Below, piece by piece: positions 8,624 through 14,086 of a stretch of DNA of 20,549 bases (position 1 is its first letter; each line of letters begins with the position of its first letter). The notes beneath the pieces are model-generated. The model did no database searches, was not told the origin of the DNA, and saw only the letters and a program-made list of their open reading frames with translations. Made by a program: the position numbers and the translations under genes. Origin of the DNA: Domibacillus sp. (GTDB taxonomy: Bacteria; Bacillota; Bacilli; Bacillales; Domibacillaceae); the NCBI GenBank assembly GCA_031177795.1, contig JAPSKG010000011.1, positions 1-20,549 of the forward strand, given 5' to 3'.

Positions 8624-9477
8624 CTTCTTAAAAAGTGCAGAAAGGTTTCTGCTGTTTTCGTCATAAATGGTGCATCTGGTATGATGGCATAAAAATTGCG
8701 TTCATAATATAAGTTTCCGCCACCGACGATTTTTAATTTTTCCAATTCTAATTCGTTGCGAATCGTCCATTCAGACAATAAAGCAACGCCAAGCCCTGCT
8801 TCTACCGCTTCTTTAATAATTTGTGTGCTGCCAAATTCTAATATTTTCGTCGGTCGAATGCCGTTTTTCGCGGCAAACCACTCAAAAGCCTCTCTTGTTC
8901 CGGAACCTTGCTCTCTTACAATCCAGGTTTCTTCATTTAAATGAACACGCTTTTCCGCATTTTCTTTTTTACCTTTAATAACATACATTTTATCGGAAGC
9001 GATTTTTTCAGCAATCAATTTGTCTGAGGCAACCGTTCCTTCTACTACGCCAAGGTCAATTTCATTGTGAATGACTTTTTCGGCAATCTCCTGCGTATTT
9101 CCGATTGTAATATAAGGATCTACAGCCGGGAATTTAGCCAGGAAATCAGCGACAATATGCGGTAAAATGTATTCACCGAACGAATAGCTTGCCCCTACCG
9201 CAAGCTTTCCTTTCACTTCCCCTGCCAGGTCCTCAACTGCTTGCTTCATTTTTTCATTAAGCATAAAAATTTCGCCGCCATAATAAGCAACAAGGCTTCC
9301 TGCTTTCGTTAAACGGATTTTCTTATTTGTTCGGTCAATCAGTTTGATGCCTAGCTCTTCTTCAAACGATTTTATATACTGGCTAACTGCCGGCTGAGTA
9401 ATAAACAATTCTTCTGCTGCCCTTGAAAAGTTCATGTGTTTCACTACTGTTAAAAAAACTTTTAATTTTTGTTCCAT
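8617..9477 (-). CDS. LysR-family transcriptional regulator, target unknown
   Basis: A 286-residue LysR-type regulator. The N-terminal helix-turn-helix is clear: FSRAAEELFITQPAVSQYIK at about residues 17-36, followed by EEELGIKLIDRTNKKIRLT. The rest is a periplasmic-binding-protein-like effector domain (about 90-285), with VKGKLAVGASYSFGEYILP at its start and IIKEAVEAGLGVALLSEW near the end. General character is closest to the CysL/YeiE-like branch, but I cannot name the ligand. It points away from gltB and is divergent from the micro-ORF at 9579, with no metabolic gene directly divergent, so its context does not reveal a target. The ATG at 9477 is preceded by GGTGG on the minus strand. The family is certain; its role is unknown. 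Confidence 0.88.
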   Translation of the reverse strand: MEQKLKVFLTVVKHMNFSRAAEELFITQPAVSQYIKSFEEELGIKLIDRTNKKIRLTKAGSLVAYYGGEIFMLNEKMKQAVEDLAGEVKGKLAVGASYSFGEYILPHIVADFLAKFPAVDPYITIGNTQEIAEKVIHNEIDLGVVEGTVASDKLIAEKIASDKMYVIKGKKENAEKRVHLNEETWIVREQGSGTREAFEWFAAKNGIRPTKILEFGSTQIIKEAVEAGLGVALLSEWTIRNELELEKLKIVGGGNLYYERNFYAIIPDAPFMTKTAETFLHFLRRD

Positions 9478-9578
9478 ATTCGCCCACCATCATAAGTGTT
9501 TGCTTTCTATTTAATCACAATTTACCTTTTTTCTTCTCCTACTATTTTAGCATGAAAAGCACAAAAAAAGGTAATTCA

Positions 9579-9695
9579 ATGAAGAAAGAAATGACCCGGG
9601 CTGCACAGCTGAAAAAAACAAAAAAACCGATTAAACACAACAACTTTACTCGTGACTATGCAAAAAAGCATCCAGCGTCCTCCTATGACGTCTGA
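9579..9695 (+). CDS. Putative 38-residue lysine-rich small protein
   Basis: A short ORF starting at an ATG preceded by AAAAAAAGGT, a usable ribosome-binding site 5-6 bases upstream. The product begins MKKEMTRAAQLKKTKKPIKH and continues with NNFTRDYAKKHPASSYDV. It is strongly basic, with about ten lysines, no cysteine and no hydrophobic segment, so it would be soluble and probably nucleic-acid or acidic-partner binding if made. The frame is open upstream to 9423, but that part is antisense to the start of the LysR gene and looks like a shadow; an ATG at 9552 lacks a good site. The last eight codons lie in the first copy of the tandem repeat at 9672-9786. A possible -10 (TACTAT, 9540-9545) lies upstream. 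I do not recognise the family; its size and composition resemble the many small Bacillus proteins of unknown function. Confidence 0.45.
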   Translation: MKKEMTRAAQLKKTKKPIKHNNFTRDYAKKHPASSYDV

Positions 9696-9786
9696 ATGCT
9701 TGTAATGTTTTAAGGATCAGCCATTCTCCAATAACGGCTGAAATAAGTATTTTCTTGCGTCCAGCTATTCTCCAATAACGGCTGAA
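9672..9786. repeat. Three-copy imperfect tandem repeat with dyad symmetry
   Basis: Three units of about 25 bases start at 9672, 9717 and 9761, a period of 45 then 44 bases, separated by unrelated 18-20 base spacers. Units 2 and 3 are nearly identical and share ATTCTCCAATAACGGCTGAA; unit 1 matches at about 20 of 25 positions with one gap. Each unit is bounded by CAG...CTG arms that can form a small stem: CAGCC/GGCTG in unit 2; CAGCT/GGCTG in unit 3, where the C-to-T change still allows a wobble; CAG-CGTC/GACG-CTG with a bulge in unit 1. No U-run follows a unit. The array fills the interval between the convergent micro-ORF and argF and may serve as their 3' ends. Confidence 0.75.
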
Positions 9787-9795
9787 CAAAGTAGT

Positions 9796-10749
9796 TTATT
9801 TTTTCATTAAGCTATACAAAACGGCTTTTTGTGCATGCATACGGTTTTCAGCTTGCTGGAATACCACCGAGGCTTCCCCATCCATTACGTCAGCTGATAC
9901 TTCTTCACCGCGGTGAGCTGGAAGACAATGCATAAACTTACAGTCCGCATTTGCTTTTGCAAGCAGTGCTTCATTTACTTGATAAGGCTCAAATGCTTTT
10001 AAGCGGAGAATAGCTTCTTCTTCCTGTCCCATGCTTGTCCAAACATCTGTGTAAATGAAATCGGCGTTTTTAACAGCTTCTACAGGGTCTTCTGTAAATG
10101 TTAAAACTGCACCTGTTTCTTTTGCAATTCCCTGTGCTTTTTGAATGACTTCTTGATCAGCTTCATACCCTTTAGGAGCAGCCAAAGCAAAATCCATTCC
10201 CATCATAACTGCACCAATCATAAGAGAATGAGCAACGTTGTTTCCATCACCGATGTAAACCATTTTGTTGCCCTTAAAGCCGCCTTTATGTTCGTAAACT
10301 GTTAAAAGGTCTGCAAGTGCCTGGCACGGATGATACAAGTCGGTTAATCCATTGATTACCGGAATTGATGCTGCTTCTGCAAGTGTTTCAATCCGGTCGT
10401 GGCCATGTGTACGAATCATGATTCCATCTAAATAGCCGGACAATACTTTCCCTGTATCTTCAATCGTTTCGCCCCGGCCAATTTGCAGTTGGTCTGAGCT
10501 TAAAAACATGCCATGTCCACCTAAACCTAAAATAGCTGCTTCAAAAGAAACGCGCGTTCTTGTTGAATTTTTTTCAAAAATCATGCCAAGAATTTGGCCT
10601 TTTAATGAATCCTTGTACTTTTCTTTATGTTTTTTCATATCATCAGCAAGCAAAATAAGTGCCTGAATGTCTGTAATGTTAAAGTCAAGAAGCTTTAGGA
10701 AGTCTTTTCCTTTTAAGTCTAGCTCCTTTACTTGTTCCATCGTTATCAT
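9796..10749 (-). CDS. argF: Ornithine carbamoyltransferase
   Basis: Catalyses carbamoyl phosphate plus ornithine to citrulline, the sixth step of arginine synthesis; cytoplasmic and usually trimeric. The 317-residue length fits the family (B. subtilis ArgF is 319). The carbamoyl-phosphate motif STRTR is at 62-66, HPCQ at 140-143, the SMG ornithine-loop motif near 239, and the catalytic HCLPAHR near 274-280. The frame also opens at a GTG three codons earlier, but the minus-strand GGGGTG is correctly spaced only for the ATG at 10749, so I start there. The gene stands alone, without argC, argJ, argB or argD beside it, and is divergent from ykhA. Its upstream region carries a promoter with an AT-rich ARG-box-like element, consistent with arginine repression by AhrC/ArgR. 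A catabolic role is less likely because no arcA or arcC is adjacent. Confidence 0.95.
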   Translation of the reverse strand: MITMEQVKELDLKGKDFLKLLDFNITDIQALILLADDMKKHKEKYKDSLKGQILGMIFEKNSTRTRVSFEAAILGLGGHGMFLSSDQLQIGRGETIEDTGKVLSGYLDGIMIRTHGHDRIETLAEAASIPVINGLTDLYHPCQALADLLTVYEHKGGFKGNKMVYIGDGNNVAHSLMIGAVMMGMDFALAAPKGYEADQEVIQKAQGIAKETGAVLTFTEDPVEAVKNADFIYTDVWTSMGQEEEAILRLKAFEPYQVNEALLAKANADCKFMHCLPAHRGEEVSADVMDGEASVVFQQAENRMHAQKAVLYSLMKK

Positions 10750-10780
10750 GAAAGTCACCCCAACCTGTCGTCACCATGTG

Positions 10781-10821
10781 TTTATATTTATATTTATACA
10801 CTATAAAGAATGAAAATACAA
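10781..10821 (-). promoter_or_regulatory. argF promoter with possible ARG box
   Basis: On the minus strand TTGTAT (10821-10816) and TATAAA (10798-10793) are separated by 17 bases, a good sigma-A promoter. The -10 box lies in TGTATAAATATAAATATA (10800-10783), an AT-rich element resembling the ArgR/AhrC operator, placed so that a repressor would block RNA polymerase. A second weaker candidate (AATGAAAATACA) covers the -35. The promoter call is fairly good; the operator call is by resemblance only. Confidence 0.5.
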
Positions 10822-10872
10822 CCTTTTTTAAAATAAATTATTGAACTTCTTTATGGCAAGGATTTCTTCGTG

Positions 10873-10878
10873 TATAAT
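10873..10878 (+). promoter_or_regulatory. Probable -10 box of the thioesterase gene
   Basis: A perfect TATAAT lies 28 bases before the ATG at 10906. The 17-base-spaced -35 position holds only TTTATG (10850-10855), so basal strength may be modest or activator-dependent. Confidence 0.5.
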
Positions 10879-10905
10879 TTTTACGGAAGGAAAAGGTGAT
10901 GATGT

Positions 10906-11409
10906 ATGAAAGAAACCAAACGAATGCAAGAAACGATTACAGTAAAATCAGCTCAAGTTTTTCCGCCTGATACTAATTATTATGGCACTTTGTTTGGCGG
11001 AAAACTGATGGCTCATATTGATGACGTTGCTTCTATTTCGGCAACTCGCTTTGCCCGTAATCCTACCGTCACTGCCTCAACTGATTCAGTCGATTTTATT
11101 AAGCCAATTAAGGTTGGCGATACTGTCACACTCAAAGCTATGGTTACTCATACTGGAAGATCTAGTATGGAAGTTTTTGTCCGGGTAACCTCTGAAAACC
11201 TTGTAACTGGCGAAGAAGAAGTGGCTGCCCTTTCCTTTTTAACGTTTGTTGCCATTGATGAAAACGGACGGCCTGTAGAAGTTGGAAATGTTGTACCGGA
11301 GTCTGAGGAAGAAAAATGGCTGTTTAACACAGCTCCCGCTCGTGCAGCTTATCGAAAAACAAGAAAAGAGCATACTAAAGAACTAGCTTCCTTTTTTAAA
11401 AAACTGTAA
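10906..11409 (+). CDS. ykhA: Acyl-CoA thioesterase, hotdog fold (YkhA family)
   Basis: Predicted to hydrolyse acyl-CoA to free fatty acid and CoA in the cytoplasm. The 167-residue protein is a single hotdog domain of the acyl-CoA hydrolase/BFIT type. The signature NYYGTLFGGKLMAHIDDVAS (about residues 24-43) contains the GG turn, long helix and acidic residue of the active site; it is followed by TASTDSVDFIKPIKVGDTV and by GEEEVAALSFLTFVAID. Size and sequence resemble B. subtilis YkhA (172 aa). The ATG has AAAGGTGAT upstream. Two other ATGs just before it are in other frames. It is monocistronic, with its own -10 and a terminator at 11455. Substrate chain length cannot be inferred. It has no evident link with argF beyond sharing the divergent region. 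Confidence 0.9.
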   Translation: MKETKRMQETITVKSAQVFPPDTNYYGTLFGGKLMAHIDDVASISATRFARNPTVTASTDSVDFIKPIKVGDTVTLKAMVTHTGRSSMEVFVRVTSENLVTGEEEVAALSFLTFVAIDENGRPVEVGNVVPESEEEKWLFNTAPARAAYRKTRKEHTKELASFFKKL

Positions 11410-11454
11410 CTTTAGACTTAAACCCATACATGACAAAATTTAAATTTTTGTAAC

Positions 11455-11490
11455 AAAGGCTGATCTTTCTTTTGAAAAGACGGCTTTTTT
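11455..11490 (+). terminator. Terminator of the thioesterase gene
   Basis: GGCTG-(A)-TCTTT (from 11458) pairs with AAAGA-CGGCT (11476-11485), leaving one bulged A and the loop CTTTTGA. TTTTTT follows at 11485-11490. A TGTTA-N6-TAACA inverted repeat (11494-11509) lies just beyond and could belong to mreBH control. Confidence 0.8.
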
Positions 11491-11568
11491 ATTTGTTATC
11501 TGTGTAACATAAGAACGTTCATCTTTTTGTCCCATGTACCTGTGTTCATTTTTTTCATTATAATAAGC

Positions 11569-11604
11569 GGAGGCGAAAAATTGCCGTTTGGAGGAATGAA
11601 AATG
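11569..11604 (+). promoter_or_regulatory. Tandem ribosome-binding sites before mreBH
   Basis: Two GGAGG motifs lie in series. The first (11569-11573) is seven bases before an in-frame TTG at 11581; the second (11590-11594) is seven bases before the ATG at 11602. Both sites fit initiation equally well by spacing. The ATG gives a 335-residue protein identical in length to B. subtilis MreBH. A TATAAT at 11559-11564 just upstream could place the transcript start near 11571, which would disrupt the first site; no clear -35 accompanies it. Confidence 0.55.
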
Positions 11605-12609
11605 TTTGGACAAGCAGAAATTGGAATTGATCTTGGAACAGCAAATCTGCTCGTTTACAGCAAGGACAAAGGCATTATTTTAAATGAGCCTTCTGTTGTT
11701 GCTCTTGACATAGAAACGAGGAAAGTACTAGCTGTTGGCACTGAAGCAAAAGAAATGATTGGAAAAACGCCTGGCCGAATAACAGCCGTACGGCCTATGA
11801 AAGACGGTGTGATCGCTGATTTTGATGTAACATCCGAAATGCTGAAGGAGCTCATGAAAAAAGCGGGCAAAGCAGCCGGCTTTACAATTCGCAAACCGAC
11901 TGTTGTGGTTTGTACACCTTCTGGCGCTACCGGGGTTGAACGGCGTGCAATTCAAGATGCCATTAAATCAAGCGGCGCCAAAACCGTCCATTTAATTGAA
12001 GAGCCTGTAGCGGCTGCTATTGGTGCTGATCTCCCTGTTGAAGAACCCATCGCAAACTTAATTGTTGATATTGGCGGCGGCACAACTGAAGTTGCTATCA
12101 TTTCCTACGGTGGCGTGGTTACTTGCAATTCGATAAGGCTTGCTGGAGATAAACTAGATGAAGATATTATGCAATATATAAGAAAAGAATATAATTTGCT
12201 GATCGGGGAACGCACAGCTGAAAAAATTAAAATAGAAATTGGCTATGCCCCTATTGAGCATACAGAACAAAAAATGGATGTGCGCGGGCGTGACCTTGTT
12301 ACTGGTCTTCCTAAAACAGTTGAAATCAGTTCTTTTGAAGTCCAGAAAGCCATTCGTGAATCACTTTTTACTATTTTAGAAACAATTCGGGTTACGCTTG
12401 AGTCCTCACCTCCGGAATTAAGCGGTGATATTGTTGACCGCGGCGTTGTTGTCAGCGGCGGCGGAGCTTTGTTAAATGGCTTGCAGGAATGGCTTGCAGA
12501 AGAAATTTTTGTTCCGGTTCATCTTGCGCCAAATCCGCTTGAGTCAGTGGCAATTGGAACTGGCCGCTCTCTTCACGTGTTGAAAAAATTACAAAAAGTA
12601 ACATCATAA
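11602..12609 (+). CDS. mreBH: MreB-family cell-shape protein MreBH
   Basis: Bacterial actin homologue that forms membrane-associated filaments and directs lateral cell-wall synthesis. At 335 residues it equals B. subtilis MreBH. The N-terminal MFGQAEIGIDLGTANLLVYS carries the phosphate-1 motif (DLGTAN, 10-15). HLIEEPVAAAIGADLPVEEP and DIGGGTTEVAIIS (phosphate 2) follow, and SGGGALLNGL is the adenosine motif. Phrases such as SKDKGIILNEPSVVALD, DIVDRGVVVSGGG and ANPLESVAIGTGRSL track recalled MreBH more closely than MreB or Mbl. It also stands alone, without mreC and mreD, as expected for mreBH. In B. subtilis MreBH positions the hydrolase LytE and its gene is under SigI; I do not see a clear SigI promoter here. 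The longer frame from 11527 lacks similarity. Confidence 0.92.
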   Translation: MFGQAEIGIDLGTANLLVYSKDKGIILNEPSVVALDIETRKVLAVGTEAKEMIGKTPGRITAVRPMKDGVIADFDVTSEMLKELMKKAGKAAGFTIRKPTVVVCTPSGATGVERRAIQDAIKSSGAKTVHLIEEPVAAAIGADLPVEEPIANLIVDIGGGTTEVAIISYGGVVTCNSIRLAGDKLDEDIMQYIRKEYNLLIGERTAEKIKIEIGYAPIEHTEQKMDVRGRDLVTGLPKTVEISSFEVQKAIRESLFTILETIRVTLESSPPELSGDIVDRGVVVSGGGALLNGLQEWLAEEIFVPVHLAPNPLESVAIGTGRSLHVLKKLQKVTS

Positions 12610-12613
12610 TGCC

Positions 12614-12645
12614 AAACTCCCGCCAGCATCCTGGCGGGAGTTTTT
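12614..12645. terminator. Strong terminator between convergent mreBH and nos
   Basis: AAACTCCCGCCAG (12614-12626) and CTGGCGGGAGTTT (12631-12643) form a perfect 13-pair stem closed by the tetraloop CATC. TTTTT follows on the plus strand, so it terminates mreBH well. On the minus strand it abuts the nos stop codon, but the U-run there is only three bases, so it is a weaker terminator for nos. Confidence 0.92.
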
Positions 12646-13720
12646 AACTTTGATAAGGAGTTTCTTGATAAAAAAAGTTTGGCGACTGGACAATGTTTTT
12701 ATAAGAACGGTGAAAAATATGGGTTGTAGCCGGTGACAAAGGTGGAATCAGCCAGGTCCAGTCCCCTGTCACCTTTCTGCCTGCTGCTTCTTCGTTTTGT
12801 TCAAACACCCGATGCTGCCGTGCGGCGGTATGATGATCAACAATTGTAATGCCTTGTTCTTTAAATGAAAACAAAATGGCCGCATTTAACTCAATTAATG
12901 CCCTGTCTTTCCAAAGGTTAAAGGAATGCTTCATGTCTAGTTTCATTTTTTCCGCTATTACTGGCAGTAAATTGTACCGGTCTTCATCTGCAAAATTACG
13001 TGCGCCAATTTCTGTTCCCATGTACCAGCCATTAAAGGGAGCAGCTTTAAATACAATCCCGCCGATTTCCAGCTTCATGTCAGAAATAAGCGGAATTGTA
13101 TACCATTTTAAGCGAAGATCTTTAAACCAGTCATACTCCGGATGTGAAATATTTACTTCCAGCCGACAATCTGGCGGCACATTTTTCCACACCGGAGGCC
13201 GATCACCTATTTGAACAACCCATGGGAGCAAATCAAAGTTGCCTCCTTTTCCCCTCCAGCCAAGCGCTTCGCATTTTTTTGTAAAAATATAGGAATGAGG
13301 GTCCCCTGCATTTCCATAGCCTGCATACCGAAGCAACTGGTGGTTCCAAATACGCACTTCTTCTTTTCCCGGCTCTGATGGACGAAAAATCGTGATTGCC
13401 GGCCTTATTTTCCCTTTATTCTCTGCGAACATAAGATGACGCTCTAAAGCGGAAAAAATGTCTTCTTCTGTTTTCGCTTGCCGCTCATCAAAAACATGCA
13501 ATGTTTGCCAGAACAAACGGCCAATGCACTTGTTGCTGTTGCGCCAGGCAAGTTTCGCTCCATATTCAAGCTCTTCTGTTTTATGTGAATAGCTGCCTGT
13601 CTGCTCAATTTCTTTATGAATTTCCTGCAGCCTTTTTTTTGCTTTTTCGCCAGGCTTCCCTGTTTCTTTATAAAAATCAATAATAAATTCTTTTGCCTTA
13701 TGCCATAATGATTTATTCAT
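12644..13720 (-). CDS. nos: Bacterial nitric oxide synthase, oxygenase domain
   Basis: Haem enzyme oxidising L-arginine through N-hydroxyarginine to citrulline and nitric oxide; bacterial forms lack the reductase domain and borrow electrons from cellular flavodoxins or reductases. The 358-residue protein compares with 363 in B. subtilis. The haem ligand is Cys65 in LAWRNSNKCIGRLFW, and the arginine-binding glutamate is Glu237 in PFNGWYMGTEIGARN. The C-terminal VTGDWTWLIPPLSPATTHIF forms the pterin/dimer region. A stretch near residues 135-144 (GNAGDPHSYIFT) is a few residues shorter than in B. subtilis Nos. The ATG at 13720 has GAGGGA six bases upstream. It is monocistronic and divergent from yitJ. 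In Bacillus, NO from this enzyme protects against oxidative stress and some antibiotics; that is family knowledge. Confidence 0.96.
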   Translation of the reverse strand: MNKSLWHKAKEFIIDFYKETGKPGEKAKKRLQEIHKEIEQTGSYSHKTEELEYGAKLAWRNSNKCIGRLFWQTLHVFDERQAKTEEDIFSALERHLMFAENKGKIRPAITIFRPSEPGKEEVRIWNHQLLRYAGYGNAGDPHSYIFTKKCEALGWRGKGGNFDLLPWVVQIGDRPPVWKNVPPDCRLEVNISHPEYDWFKDLRLKWYTIPLISDMKLEIGGIVFKAAPFNGWYMGTEIGARNFADEDRYNLLPVIAEKMKLDMKHSFNLWKDRALIELNAAILFSFKEQGITIVDHHTAARQHRVFEQNEEAAGRKVTGDWTWLIPPLSPATTHIFHRSYKNIVQSPNFFYQETPYQS

Positions 13721-13744
13721 AAAAAATCCCTCGCTTTAACAAAA

Positions 13745-13753
13745 AGTATATCA
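13745..13753 (-). promoter_or_regulatory. Extended -10 promoter of nos
   Basis: On the minus strand TGATATACT contains the TGn extension and TATACT, predicting a start near 13738 and a leader of about 18 bases before the nos ATG. No good -35 box is visible 17 bases upstream, as is common for extended -10 promoters. Confidence 0.5.
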
Positions 13754-14086
13754 GTTAGACTGTTTTTTTTCCTTGATTGTTTACTGGCTAAACTTTTTGC
13801 TTTTAAGTAATGAAGTTGTTTCATTTATTGGACAGCAACATAGTTTTCATTTGCTTTTTAAGTATGTATAGCTTTTGGTTATAGCTAACTATCAGATTTT
13901 ACCGTTACGTTATACCTCATGGTTCATGGTATGATAAAGACATATAAAAAACTACTTTCAAAAAACAATTCTAGCTTTAATAAAAAAAAACAAAAAATTT
14001 ATATAGCTTTAATATAGAGAAAAAGAAAGAAAAAACGCTTCTTTGCTGGAACGCTTTTTATTTTGCTTTAGAAAGGAAACCGCGCT
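13754..14086. other. AT-rich intergenic region and yitJ-metH leader
   Basis: This is the longest stretch without a gene. It contains a near-perfect 14/15-base direct repeat, TTTGCTTTTAAGTA (13796-13809) and TTTGCTTTTTAAGTA (13850-13864); the short element TATAGCT at 13867 and 13880; TAGCTTTAATA at 13972-13982 and 14004-14014; an AACGCTT direct repeat at 14034-14040 and 14050-14056; and a very A-rich leader (about 13936-14040). No S-box (SAM-I riboswitch) core, cobalamin riboswitch box or terminator hairpin is recognisable. The ribosome-binding site GAAAGGA lies at 14071-14077. Confidence 0.6.
13912..13935 (+). promoter_or_regulatory. Extended -10 promoter of yitJ-metH with overlapping dyad
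   Basis: TGGTATGAT (13927-13935) is an extended -10 box. An inverted repeat ATACC (13912-13916)/GGTAT (13928-13932) overlaps it, and the interior is a tandem duplication TCATGGTTCATGGT (13917-13930). The position suits a repressor operator. The predicted start near 13942 would give a leader of about 145 bases. Confidence 0.45.

Noticed and set aside
9672..9786. Possible CRISPR array: 25-base repeats with 18-20 base spacers
   Set aside because: Only three units, unit 1 is clearly degenerate, the spacers are shorter than normal, and no cas gene is present in the window.
10750..10758. GTG start for argF three codons upstream
   Set aside because: The GTG is part of the purine-rich GGGGTG that serves the ATG at 10749, so it has no properly spaced site of its own.
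14031..14065. Terminator-like stretch ending in CTTTTTATTTT before yitJ
   Set aside because: The two AACGCTT elements are direct, not inverted, repeats, so no stem forms.
14071..14086. GGAAACCGCG near the yitJ start resembles the conserved T-box antiterminator sequence
   Set aside because: There is no terminator/antiterminator pair, specifier loop or leader structure; it is the ribosome-binding site with a chance match.
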